DNA of 64,000 nucleotides from Porticoccus sp. (GTDB lineage: Bacteria > Pseudomonadota > Gammaproteobacteria > Pseudomonadales > Porticoccaceae), in NCBI GenBank assembly GCA_002733125.1, contig NVUM01000005.1:36076-100075 (forward strand), written 5' to 3'. Under the pieces are notes generated by a model that was not told where the DNA came from, did no database searches, and saw only the letters and a program-made list of their open reading frames with translations. Every line of letters starts with the position of its first letter. The first letter of the stretch is position 1. This document shows, piece by piece, positions 10,249 to 19,829 of the stretch. The translations under genes and the position numbers were made by a program.

Positions 10249-11537
10249 GGCGTAGTCACCCGCTGGTAGATCAGTGGTTGGTATGGCCGCAACACCAGGT
10301 CGCGGTTAACGATCAGGCGCACCGGCAAACCTGGGCGGCTGGTCAAGGTGGGCTGAATATTAAGGTTGCGGCGGGTGACCTCCTGGCCGACCTGGTTGAT
10401 GCTGTCCTGCGCGCTGTCCCGCCCGGCGATGATGACGCGGTCGCCGTCCTGGCGATTCTCTGGCGCGGCCAGTTCGGCGCCCACACCGAGCAGGGTGGTC
10501 AGGGCGGCACCTGCGAACAGGCGGTCCCAGTGCCAGTCGACGCCGTCCTCCAGACCCGTGTAGCCAGCGGGGTCGGTACCGGCGAGGTTGTCGAGTTGGA
10601 ACGAGGAGGTGTCCGGTAGGATGACCCGCTGCCAAACCACCTGCACCCGGGTCTGCCCGTAGCTCACCTGGCTGTTGTAACGTCCCAGGATGCGCGAACC
10701 TTGAGGGATCAGTACATGGCGGCCGGTGGCGGTGTCATAGACCGGCTCCGTAACGGTGGCGATCACATCGCCCGGCAGGTCGGAGTTGATGCCGGTGACC
10801 AGGGCACCGGCAATCACCGTGCCGGCCATTACTTGATAAGGGGACACAGGCGTTTGCAGATCCCCGGAATTACGGGTTTCTGTAAATGAGAAGTTACTGA
10901 GAAAGGCTTCCTTCTGTTCCTGGCGGTTCTGCAGGGCAATGGGGTCGGTCTCTCCGGGAGGCGCGCCCTGCAACATCGCCAAAGAATCGAGGGCGCCCAG
11001 GCCCTGATTTATCGGCAACCCCTCTCCTCCACCTGCAACAGAAGCTATGGTAGAAGACCGTGGTCGAATCGACCCGAAGAATACGGCAGAGGCTGCGGCC
11101 TCTTCCGCTTCCTTGAGGCGTGCCAGTCGGTCGGCTTCCGCCGAGTCCTGGCCGTCCCGATAACCCATGGCCTGCCGCTCCGCCTTCAGAATTGGCTCAC
11201 CCAGGTCACCCGGCAGCGGCTTACCCAGACGAGGCACTTCAGGCGGCAGTTGCGAATAGTCCGCTGGCAAACGGGCCAGTCCTTCGGAATGAGCGACGCG
11301 CTCGACGTTGTACAATTCGTCCGCGCCATTCAGATCGTCCCGCTCGGGCACCCGCAGCGACCAGAAAAGGGCACCCAACACGGCGGTAGCGACACCACCG
11401 GAGATGACCGCCAGCATTCGCCGGTTCAGTCGCGTGACCGGCCGCGGCTGGGCACGCAGCGCCACCTGTTCCGGTGCCAATTTCGGCGATGGTTCTCGCT
11501 GTGACTGATTCGGAGTGCTGTCATCGTCCATGCTCAC
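10245..11537 (-). CDS. trbI: TrbI/VirB10-like conjugal transfer protein
   Basis: One N-terminal TM segment, 'AGTVIAGALVTGINSDLPGDVIATVTEPVYDTATGRHVLIPQGSRILGRY' VirB10 signature. Confidence 0.93.
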   Translation of the reverse strand: MSMDDDSTPNQSQREPSPKLAPEQVALRAQPRPVTRLNRRMLAVISGGVATAVLGALFWSLRVPERDDLNGADELYNVERVAHSEGLARLPADYSQLPPEVPRLGKPLPGDLGEPILKAERQAMGYRDGQDSAEADRLARLKEAEEAAASAVFFGSIRPRSSTIASVAGGGEGLPINQGLGALDSLAMLQGAPPGETDPIALQNRQEQKEAFLSNFSFTETRNSGDLQTPVSPYQVMAGTVIAGALVTGINSDLPGDVIATVTEPVYDTATGRHVLIPQGSRILGRYNSQVSYGQTRVQVVWQRVILPDTSSFQLDNLAGTDPAGYTGLEDGVDWHWDRLFAGAALTTLLGVGAELAAPENRQDGDRVIIAGRDSAQDSINQVGQEVTRRNLNIQPTLTSRPGLPVRLIVNRDLVLRPYQPLIYQRVTTP

Positions 11538-12529
11538 TCCCTCCGTACCCCATCGGTTCGCTCAATGCGTACCACCTCCCCTTCCTCGCCACCCAGGCGA
11601 AGTTCGGCGGCACCGAAAAGCCGGTCCACGATGTAGTAGGGCGAGCGAAAACGGTAGTTAACCAACTGCCCATCGCCCTGCGGGCCGATCACAAACAGCG
11701 GCGGCAGTTCACCCTGGGCGATCCCGGCTGGGAACTGGATATAGACCTTCCCACCATCATCGAAGGCTCTCAGCGGTCGCCATGACGGCTGGTCGCCAGT
11801 CAGGGCATAGCGGAATCGCAAATTTTCCAAGGACAAACCCCGGTCAATCGGCGCGGCCACCTCGGCCGCCTGTGAGCGACGTTGCAAGGCCAGCATACGA
11901 TCCCTCGGGTAGTCCCAGGAGACCGAGGCCATCCAGGTGCGCTCGGTCGAGATCAACTCCATCAGATAGGTACGGCGATTGGTGGTGATCACCAGGTTGG
12001 TCCGGATGTCCACGCGGATGGGTTTGACCAACACATTGACCCGCTGCTCGGCTCCGGTGCCACTGGACGTATCCCCCACGATCCAGCGCACGGTATCGCC
12101 AGCGGCGACCGTCACCAGTTCCTCGCCGGGCTGCAGGGCAATGACGGTCACTCGCTCCGGGCTGGCATAGACCTGGTACAGCGCACCGTCGGCAAAGGGC
12201 CAGACCTGTACGGCATTGACATAGCCTTCCCGCGTCGGTGCCACACGCGCCTCCTCGTTAGCCTGGGTTATCTGTACCTGTGGGCCTTCGGGCACGACTT
12301 CCTCAGCATCCGCTTCTTCCGTGGGTAATGGCATCAGTTGCCCCGGCAATGGCAGGGGTTTTGGCACTTCGACCACTTCTATTGTTCTGTCGGGCTCCGG
12401 CAACAGGGTTGCCGCGACCGGTTCGTCCAGGGTAATTTGTGGCGGTTTTTGCGGCGTGGCACAGCCGACCAGTGCAAACGACCCCGCCAGCACCAGGACT
12501 CCTGTACACCTATTCAATGGATTGCTCAT
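11534..12529 (-). CDS. trbG: TrbG/VirB9-like conjugal transfer protein
   Basis: Lipoprotein-like N-terminus, VirB9/CagX-type C-terminal domain, position between trbF and trbI. Confidence 0.9.
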   Translation of the reverse strand: MSNPLNRCTGVLVLAGSFALVGCATPQKPPQITLDEPVAATLLPEPDRTIEVVEVPKPLPLPGQLMPLPTEEADAEEVVPEGPQVQITQANEEARVAPTREGYVNAVQVWPFADGALYQVYASPERVTVIALQPGEELVTVAAGDTVRWIVGDTSSGTGAEQRVNVLVKPIRVDIRTNLVITTNRRTYLMELISTERTWMASVSWDYPRDRMLALQRRSQAAEVAAPIDRGLSLENLRFRYALTGDQPSWRPLRAFDDGGKVYIQFPAGIAQGELPPLFVIGPQGDGQLVNYRFRSPYYIVDRLFGAAELRLGGEEGEVVRIERTDGVRRE

Positions 12530-13230
12530 GGCATCTTTCCTTCAGTGGCCTCCAGTTCCCGGCTCCACGACAGGCCATTGACGTAGATGCCCAATGGGTT
12601 GCGGCGCAGCCGCTGCTCGGTGCGCGGGGTTTGCAGCACGACGGACACCACTGCCGTCCAGCGCTCAATACCGGCCGCCGCGCCGTTCACAAACCGGTGC
12701 TCGCTCCAGCGCACCTGAAAGGAGCTGTCGCTGGCGCGCACTACGCTGTTGATCTGCACCGTCACCGATTCTTGGCCGATACGGGCAAAGGGATCATTGC
12801 TGCGAGCGTAGTCGTTAAGCACCGCCGCCCCGCGATCGGTGGTGTAGTTGTAGGCGTCCAGCCAGTTCTGGCGCACCACCACCGGATCGATGGAGAGCGA
12901 GCGCACCAGGGTTATAAAACGGGCCAGGTGATGGGCGATCTGCGCATCGTTGGGCCGGTAGGGTGTGGTCGCCTCCCCCACAGCCCGCACCTGGCCGCCC
13001 GTGTCGACCTCAACGACATAGGGCGTGACAATGGACTGGGCCGAACGCCACACCAGTCCGCCGGCCATCAGCAGGGCCAGCGCCAGGCAGCCAAAGGCCA
13101 TCAGCCGCCAGTTCCGGGCCTGCACCCGGGCCGAGCCTATGCGCTCATCCCAGGCCTGGGCAGCTGCCTGGTAAGGTGTGGCCGGTTCAGGGGATTCGGC
13201 ATAGCGCGCGTGAGGTCGCTTGAATCGCAT
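12526..13230 (-). CDS. trbF: TrbF/VirB8-like conjugal transfer protein
   Basis: VirB8-like topology and sequence ('YVVEVDTGGQVRAVG...'), position. Confidence 0.9.
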   Translation of the reverse strand: MRFKRPHARYAESPEPATPYQAAAQAWDERIGSARVQARNWRLMAFGCLALALLMAGGLVWRSAQSIVTPYVVEVDTGGQVRAVGEATTPYRPNDAQIAHHLARFITLVRSLSIDPVVVRQNWLDAYNYTTDRGAAVLNDYARSNDPFARIGQESVTVQINSVVRASDSSFQVRWSEHRFVNGAAAGIERWTAVVSVVLQTPRTEQRLRRNPLGIYVNGLSWSRELEATEGKMP

Positions 13231-13242
13231 GAAAAATTCTCC

Positions 13243-14427
13243 TTAGGAGTCCGGGTCGTTCAGGCTGGGGCCTGAACCAGAACCGCCACCGTCACCACCG
13301 CGCAAGGTGTGGGCGACCGTCGTGGCGGTATGGGAAAGTTGCTGGCGACGTTGCAACTGCCTGGCCCAGGCCGGCTGTCCACCCGAGGTTGTTGTGTGTT
13401 TCGGGATTGAGGCCGCGGAGTCCATGGCCGAACTCGCCCCACTGGCCGCAGCCTTCATCGAGCTGGCACCTCCTGCCGCCATCCGAACGGCACCGGGGGC
13501 CATTCGCGCACCGGCGACCACAGCGCCACCCACTCCAGTGGCAGCAGCACCCAGGGCCACGGCGGTCCCGGCCGCGCCGAGGGTGGCGCCCGCCATCGCT
13601 CCGGCGCCTAGTTGTGGTGAGCCGGAAACCAAGCCAGTGGCAATACCCGGCCCAAAGATTCCCAAGGCCAACAGCGCCAGGGAGGCCAGCATGATCACCA
13701 GCGCAAAATCCACAGAGGGTTCATCCGGGGCGACCTGGAACTCGGCAAAGAGCCCCGTGCCGATACCAATGATCACCGCCAACACCAGCACCTTGACGCC
13801 GGAGGACACCACGTTGCCCAGGACTTTTTCAGCGAGAAAGGCAGTCTTGTTCCACAATGCGAAGGGCACCAACACAAACCCGGCCAGGGTAGTCAGCTTG
13901 AACTCGATTAAGGTGATGAAGAGCTGGATCGCCAACACAAAGAAAGTCAGGATCACCACCAGCCAAGCCAGGAACAGCACCACGATGGGCGTGATATTGA
14001 CGAATACCTCCGGGAAGCCGGACATCTCGCTGATCTGCTCCAGGATTGGCGCGCCGGCATCCACGCCCACCTTGGCCAGGCGGCCCGGTTGCAGGAATTC
14101 CGCAGCCGTCATCCCAGTACCCGACGCCATCAACCCCAACCCGGCGAAGGAGCGGAACACGATACCCGCCAGCGTATTGAAGTTGCCTATGATGTAGGCG
14201 AAGGCTCCCACGTAGAGCACCTTGCGAATCAGGCGAACCAGCACGTCATCGGCCTGCCCGGTAGCATGGCTCAGCGCCCAGAAAAGTCCCGCGATGGTCA
14301 TGTCGATCACCACCAGGGTGGCTGTCAGAAACGCCACTTCTCCACCCAGCAACCCGAAACCCGAATCGATGTAGGTGGAGAAGACGTTGAGGAAGCGGTC
14401 GATTACCGCGACATCATCCATGGCCAC
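13243..14427 (-). CDS. trbL: TrbL/VirB6-like P-type conjugal transfer protein
   Basis: Polytopic membrane protein with Gly/Ala-rich C-terminus; 'DRFLNVFSTYIDSGFGLLGGEVAFL' typical of TrbL. Confidence 0.92.
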   Translation of the reverse strand: MAMDDVAVIDRFLNVFSTYIDSGFGLLGGEVAFLTATLVVIDMTIAGLFWALSHATGQADDVLVRLIRKVLYVGAFAYIIGNFNTLAGIVFRSFAGLGLMASGTGMTAAEFLQPGRLAKVGVDAGAPILEQISEMSGFPEVFVNITPIVVLFLAWLVVILTFFVLAIQLFITLIEFKLTTLAGFVLVPFALWNKTAFLAEKVLGNVVSSGVKVLVLAVIIGIGTGLFAEFQVAPDEPSVDFALVIMLASLALLALGIFGPGIATGLVSGSPQLGAGAMAGATLGAAGTAVALGAAATGVGGAVVAGARMAPGAVRMAAGGASSMKAAASGASSAMDSAASIPKHTTTSGGQPAWARQLQRRQQLSHTATTVAHTLRGGDGGGSGSGPSLNDPDS

Positions 14428-14467
14428 GCGCCTCCATCGGAACAGGTATCAAAGTCATCACACTGCC

Positions 14468-15232
14468 TCAATACCCGTAGAAGGAAACCGGCTGCGGTGT
14501 GTAGGCCGTGCCCTCCCCCAGGAATCGACGGGTCACTTCCCGGCCACGCTCTGTGGCGGCAGCCTGCCGGGCCAACTCCAGGGACGCGGCCCGATCCTGC
14601 GTCAGCCGCAGTTGCTGGGACTGGATGGACTGCTTGGCCTGCAACGCGAGCAGTTGGTTGGTAGCCTGCATCGCCTGCAGGGCACCGTTGGCTGACTGAC
14701 TCTGATTCACCAGATCCGTCAACACGCCCTCGTCTGAAGACAGGTTCTGGGACACCTGCCCCTGCATGCGCATCGCCGTGTGCAGGCCATCAAGGGTGTG
14801 CGCCCAACGCTCACGGGCATCCTGGGCCATACGGTCACCGCTTACGCTAGCCGCGTATTCCTGCGGGTAGAGCCTGGCAAATTCCTGGTCAATGCGGTTT
14901 ACCTCATAGGCCAAGCCCTGGGCCTCGGCAATCAGGCGCCCGGTGGTCGCCAGTGCCGAGCGCAGTCGATTCACCGAATTGAAATCAAGCCGCTCCAGAT
15001 TCCGCGCCTGGTTGATCAGCATGTTCGCCTCGTTCTGCAGCTGCTGTACCTGGTTGTTGATCTGCTCCAGGGTGCGGGCGGCGGTCAGCATGTTCTGCGC
15101 CAGATTCGAGGGGTCGAGCACAATATCGCCGACACCAAACAGAGCCTGGGCAGGCTGGACGACGGTGAAGGCAATGGCGCTGGCCAGCGCCGCCACGCGA
15201 AAGCGGGATACCAACGAGGGTTTACGGTTCAT
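14468..15232 (-). CDS. trbJ: TrbJ/VirB5-like P-type conjugal transfer protein
   Basis: Start assigned to MNRKPSLVSRFRVAALASAIAFTVVQPAQA (signal peptide) rather than the ORF-track start at 15412; 'NLAQNMLTAARTLEQINNQVQQLQNEANMLINQARNL'. Confidence 0.9.
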   Translation of the reverse strand: MNRKPSLVSRFRVAALASAIAFTVVQPAQALFGVGDIVLDPSNLAQNMLTAARTLEQINNQVQQLQNEANMLINQARNLERLDFNSVNRLRSALATTGRLIAEAQGLAYEVNRIDQEFARLYPQEYAASVSGDRMAQDARERWAHTLDGLHTAMRMQGQVSQNLSSDEGVLTDLVNQSQSANGALQAMQATNQLLALQAKQSIQSQQLRLTQDRAASLELARQAAATERGREVTRRFLGEGTAYTPQPVSFYGY

Positions 15233-17678
15233 GGCTTTTCCTCCTGGGAAGTTCATCCAGAGATGCTCCTGCGGGTGAGTGTTGATCAAGCAATTGCGCC
15301 GCCCAATCGAGGCCTCGATGGCGCAGCCAGGCGGCGGCAAAATCAGGTACCGGCATCGAGGCCAGCAGCGCATCCATCGCGCGCTGATCCTCGGGCGTCG
15401 AGGCGCCGGCAAAGGCGAGCGCCACCGGCCCCAGGTCCAGGTCGAACAGACGATTGCCTAGGCGTGACTGGTAGTAGTAATCGCGCTTGGGCTCGGCAGT
15501 GGCGACAATCTGAATCTGCCGGGCATTGAGTCCGAAGCCTTCGTAGATGGAGCGAATCTGTGGCTCGGTGGCCTGGGGGTTGGGCAGGAAAATGCGGCTT
15601 GCGCAACTTTCAATAATCGCCGGCGCGATGCTGGAACCCTGGATATCCGCCAGCGACTGGGTGGCGAAAATCACGCTGACGTTCTTCTTGCGCAGGGTCT
15701 TCAGCCACTGGCGGATGCGCGCCGCGAACACCGGATCGTCGAGGAATAGCCAGGCCTCATCCAATATCAGAAGCGTCGGAGCCCCGTCGAAACGCTCATC
15801 GAGGCGTGCGAACAACACGCCCAGTACGGCCAGCACGGCAGCGCGGCTGGCCATCAATTCCTCCATCTCGAAGCACTGCACATCGGCTGTACCCAGGCGG
15901 TCATGCTCGGCGTCCAGCAGCTTGCCGTGGGCACCACCCAGCAGGTACGGGGCCAGCGCCTGACGCAGTGCATTGTGCTGCAGCAGGACGGAAAACCCCG
16001 TCAGAGTGCGCTGCTCCATCGGCGCACCGGCCAGGCTTTCCAGCGCCGACCAGATCGCGGCTTTTTCATCGGGGCCAAGGGTTACCCCTTCCTGCCGTAT
16101 CCGCCCTTCCAGCCATTCCGCCGCCCAGGCGCGGCGCTCCTCCCGGTCGATACCGGCCAGGGGTTGAAAGGCAATCTCGCCCTCCGCACCCAAGTCGTAG
16201 TGCTCGCCACCAAGGCCCAGAATCGTCGCGCGCAGAGAGCGCCCCATGTCGAAAGCGAAAATCCGCGAACCCGGATAGCGACGAAACTGCAAGGCTAGTG
16301 TGGCCAGCAGCACCGACTTGCCCATACCGGTAGGCCCCACCACCAGGGTATGACCGACATCACCAATATGGGTGACCAGCCGGAACGGCGTGGCGCCATC
16401 GGTGCGCGTGACAATCAACGGCGGGCCGTCCAGATGAACATTCTTCATCGGCCCCGCCCAGACCGCCGACACCGGCAGCAGGTGCGCCAGGTTTAGCGTA
16501 GAGACAATGGGCTGGCGCACATTGGCGTAGGCATTGCCCGGGATCGAGGACAGCCAAGCCTCCACGGCATTGATTGTCTCGGGGATGGTGACAAAACCCC
16601 GTCCCTGGATGACCCGTTCCACCTGGCGCAGCTTCTCATCGGCAATATCCGGGTTCTCGTCCAGCACTGTCACTGTAGCGGTCACATAACCAAAGGCCAC
16701 CTGGTCACTACCGAGTTCCTGCAGGGCGGCGTCCGCATCCCCCGCCTTGTTCGAGGCATCGGTATCCACCAGCGGGCTTTCCTGCTGGAACAGGGTCTCC
16801 CGCAATAGCGCCGCCACGTTCTTGCGCTTGGCAAACCACTGCCGGCGCAGGCGGCCCAGCTCCCGTTCTGCCTCCGCCTTGTCCAGGCACAAGAAGCGGG
16901 TATTCCAGCGGTAGCCGAAACCCAACCGGTTCAGGTCATCCAGAATCCCCGGCCAGGTCGAGGTGGGAAAACCCCGCACCGAAGCAACCCGCAGGTGAGC
17001 CTCGCCCAGCATCGGCGCCAGGCCACCGGTCAACGGGCTGTCGGCCAGCAAAGCGTCAAGATGGAACGGTGTCTCCGGTACCACCACTGGATGACGGCGA
17101 GTGGAAACGGTGCCGTGCAAATAGGTCAGCGTCTCGCTGTCATCCAGCCAAGCCAGTTCCGGCATCACGCCATCGAGCAGATCGAACACGCGGTCCGTCT
17201 CCGCCGTAAAGGCGTCCAGACGCTCACGCCAGTTCGCCCCCTGGCGAGACGTATTTTCGTACAAGAGGCTGGCCGCCCGGGCACGGGACTCTTCCGGTGG
17301 CAGGTACACCAGCGTCAGGTGATAGACGCTTTCGAAGTGGCTGTGGTTTTCCTCGAAGGCAGCTCGCCTTTCCTCCTCCACCAGCCAGGACAGTGGCTCG
17401 GGAAACTCCGACTGCGGATAGCCTGCTGCCTGGAGTCGTTCGGCTTCCACGAACAGCGCCCAGCCCGATCCCAGGCGCCGCAGCGCGTTATTGAGCCGCG
17501 CCGATGTGGCGATTAGTTCGCCTTGGGTGGCACTGTCCAGATCCGGCCCCCGAAAGCGCGCCGTGCGCTGGAACGATCCATCCTTGTTGAGTACCACTCC
17601 TCTAGCGACCAGCCCTGCCCAGGGCAACCAATCAGCCAACAGGGCGGGACGCTTGCGGTATTCGGTCAGGTTCAGCAT
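15222..17678 (-). CDS. trbE: TrbE/VirB4 conjugation ATPase
   Basis: Walker A 'VVGPTGMGKSVLLATLALQF', Walker B 'LLILDEAWLFLDD', VirB4 architecture. Confidence 0.95.
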   Translation of the reverse strand: MLNLTEYRKRPALLADWLPWAGLVARGVVLNKDGSFQRTARFRGPDLDSATQGELIATSARLNNALRRLGSGWALFVEAERLQAAGYPQSEFPEPLSWLVEEERRAAFEENHSHFESVYHLTLVYLPPEESRARAASLLYENTSRQGANWRERLDAFTAETDRVFDLLDGVMPELAWLDDSETLTYLHGTVSTRRHPVVVPETPFHLDALLADSPLTGGLAPMLGEAHLRVASVRGFPTSTWPGILDDLNRLGFGYRWNTRFLCLDKAEAERELGRLRRQWFAKRKNVAALLRETLFQQESPLVDTDASNKAGDADAALQELGSDQVAFGYVTATVTVLDENPDIADEKLRQVERVIQGRGFVTIPETINAVEAWLSSIPGNAYANVRQPIVSTLNLAHLLPVSAVWAGPMKNVHLDGPPLIVTRTDGATPFRLVTHIGDVGHTLVVGPTGMGKSVLLATLALQFRRYPGSRIFAFDMGRSLRATILGLGGEHYDLGAEGEIAFQPLAGIDREERRAWAAEWLEGRIRQEGVTLGPDEKAAIWSALESLAGAPMEQRTLTGFSVLLQHNALRQALAPYLLGGAHGKLLDAEHDRLGTADVQCFEMEELMASRAAVLAVLGVLFARLDERFDGAPTLLILDEAWLFLDDPVFAARIRQWLKTLRKKNVSVIFATQSLADIQGSSIAPAIIESCASRIFLPNPQATEPQIRSIYEGFGLNARQIQIVATAEPKRDYYYQSRLGNRLFDLDLGPVALAFAGASTPEDQRAMDALLASMPVPDFAAAWLRHRGLDWAAQLLDQHSPAGASLDELPRRKSHEP

Positions 17679-17687
17679 CGTCTCCCC

Positions 17688-17960
17688 TCACACATCCAGC
17701 AAAGGCTTGTGCTTAAGATGCCGCAGGAACACCGCCATGAACTGCGGGTCGGCCTGCGCACCCCACACCGCCAGGGAATGCCCCAGCAGCCACAGCACCA
17801 GGCCGGGCAACCACAGTTGCAGTCCCAATCCCACCGCGGCTGCCAGAGTGCCGTTGGCGATAGCCACGGTACGCGGTGCCCCACCCAGCAGGATCGGCTC
17901 GGTCAGTGCCCGGTGCAGCGGCACCTCGAAACCGTCGGTGAATGCGGACACTCCGTTCAT
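17688..17960 (-). CDS. trbD: TrbD/VirB3-like protein
   Basis: Small membrane protein with 'FEVPLHRALTEPILLGGAPR' between trbC and trbE. Confidence 0.9.
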   Translation of the reverse strand: MNGVSAFTDGFEVPLHRALTEPILLGGAPRTVAIANGTLAAAVGLGLQLWLPGLVLWLLGHSLAVWGAQADPQFMAVFLRHLKHKPLLDV

Positions 17961-18310
17961 GCCACCACCGCCCCGCCAGAGAAGCTGAAGAAAGACAGGA
18001 AGAACGAGGAGGCCGCAAAGGCGATGGACAGGCCAAACACGATCTGCACCAGCCGCCGAAAACCGCCGGAAGTATCACCAAAGGCCAGTGCCAACCCGGT
18101 GGCGATAATGGCGATCACGGCGACAATCCGGGCCACCGGCCCCTGGATAGAATCGAGGATGGATTGCAGCGGCCCCTCCCAGGGCATGCTGGAACCTGCG
18201 GCCTGTGCCGTTGTCGCCAGGCACAGCAACAACGCGGCAAACACCAGGGTGTTCAAGCCTGAACGTAAAACCGGATTTACAGAAATCCGCATTGGATGAA
18301 CAGCGGTCAT
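17957..18310 (-). CDS. trbC: TrbC/VirB2 pilin-like protein
   Basis: Signal peptide plus two hydrophobic helices, 'WEGPLQSILDSIQGPVARIVAVIAIIATGLALAFG'. Confidence 0.9.
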   Translation of the reverse strand: MTAVHPMRISVNPVLRSGLNTLVFAALLLCLATTAQAAGSSMPWEGPLQSILDSIQGPVARIVAVIAIIATGLALAFGDTSGGFRRLVQIVFGLSIAFAASSFFLSFFSFSGGAVVA

Positions 18311-19326
18311 GATGGTTCTCCAGATGAGGTTGAGGATGAGGCCGTTGAAGATGAAAGCGGCGACAGGGATTCGTCGAGGTGATAGCCGTTGCTGTCGAAG
18401 CCGGTGACCCGGGCCACGGTGCGTACTTTGCGAGCACGACCGCGCCCCGCGATAAACACCACCACGTTCACTGCCTCGGCGATCAGCGCGCGCGGTGGCG
18501 TGATGGCGACTTCCAAGATCAGTTGCTCAAGACGAAGCAGTGCACCGTGGGCGGAACCGGCATGTACGGTGGCGATGCCGCCGGGATGGCCTGTGCCCCA
18601 GACCTTGACCAAATCCAGCGCCTCGCCACCGCGCACCTCACCGACCACCACCCGGTCCGGGCGCAGGCGCATGGTGGCCCGCACCAGCTCGGTCATGGAC
18701 ACCACGCCGGGGCGTGTGCGAAGGGGTACGTGGTCTTTTGCAACACACTGGAGTTCAACCGTATCTTCCAATACCAGCACCCGGTCATCGGTGGCCGCAA
18801 TCTCTGCCAGCAGTGCATTGGCAAGCGTCGTCTTGCCGGTACTGGTGCCGCCGGCCACCAGGATGTTCTGCCGCTCGCGCACCGCGGAGCGCAGGAAATC
18901 CGCCTGATCCTCTGCAAGCACTCCGTTACGCACATAGTCTTCCAGCGGAATTACCCCTACCGCGCGCTTGCGCAGGGCAAAGGCGGGCGCTGGTGACGCC
19001 GGAGGCAAGACACCCTCGAAACGCTCGCCGGTTTCCGGCAGCTCAGCACTCAGCAATGGCCGACCACGATGGACTTCCACACTCACGTGAGCCGCCACCA
19101 GGCGAATGATGCGTTCGCCATCGGCGGCGGACAGCGTTTCACCGGTTGGCGCTCGTCCCGTGGACAGACGATCCACCCACAAACTGCCATCCGGGTTGAG
19201 CATCACCTCCACCACATCCGGGTCCGCCAGCGCGGCGGCGATCAAGGGCCCCATGGCGGTACGCAGCATGCGGATGCGGCGGTCGAGTGATTGTGTCGAG
19301 GATGACGATGGGTGAGCCGCGTTCAT
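18307..19326 (-). CDS. trbB: TrbB/VirB11 conjugation ATPase
   Basis: Walker A 'ILVAGGTSTGKTTLANALL', 'RPDRVVVGEVRGGEALDLVKVWGTGHPGG'. Confidence 0.95.
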   Translation of the reverse strand: MNAAHPSSSSTQSLDRRIRMLRTAMGPLIAAALADPDVVEVMLNPDGSLWVDRLSTGRAPTGETLSAADGERIIRLVAAHVSVEVHRGRPLLSAELPETGERFEGVLPPASPAPAFALRKRAVGVIPLEDYVRNGVLAEDQADFLRSAVRERQNILVAGGTSTGKTTLANALLAEIAATDDRVLVLEDTVELQCVAKDHVPLRTRPGVVSMTELVRATMRLRPDRVVVGEVRGGEALDLVKVWGTGHPGGIATVHAGSAHGALLRLEQLILEVAITPPRALIAEAVNVVVFIAGRGRARKVRTVARVTGFDSNGYHLDESLSPLSSSTASSSTSSGEPS

Positions 19327-19829
19327 GATTCGCCCGCCCCATCGTGCTGTTGTTGCTGCTCGCGCTCTTGGGCCTCAACCTGGGCGGCAATCTCATCCAG
19401 TCGTCGCGTATCGGGTTCCAATTCTTCATAAACCTCCCGCACCAAACTGCGGCCACGCAAAATGTGGCGGCCCAACTGCTCGACGAATTGCTCGAAGCGC
19501 GCCCTGCCCTGGGCCCTGGCCGCCTCCTGATGTGACTCCGGCAGCGGCGTGCTCACCGTCAGGTAGTAGCGCACGTACAGCGCCACCGTCTCGATCAGGA
19601 TGTTCTGGTCCCGCTCCAGTTTCTCGAACTGGCGGGACAGGCGATCCAGGCGTTTCGCCATGGCCGCCTCGCGCTTGTCGGCGGCATCGGGCGAGAGCCA
19701 GGATGCCAATGCCGCTGCAACGATGGACGACTTGGACACACCCTTCTTCGCGGACAACTCGTCCAGGCGTCTGGCATGATCGCGCTCGATAAATAGGTTC
19801 AGTCGGTGTCGGGAATACAGTCGGCTCAT
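19323..19829 (-). CDS. Ribbon-helix-helix (CopG-like) ICE protein
   Basis: N-terminal 'RLNLFIERDHARRLDELSAKKGVSKSSIVAAALASWL' and position between traG and trbB. Confidence 0.8.
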   Translation of the reverse strand: MSRLYSRHRLNLFIERDHARRLDELSAKKGVSKSSIVAAALASWLSPDAADKREAAMAKRLDRLSRQFEKLERDQNILIETVALYVRYYLTVSTPLPESHQEAARAQGRARFEQFVEQLGRHILRGRSLVREVYEELEPDTRRLDEIAAQVEAQEREQQQQHDGAGES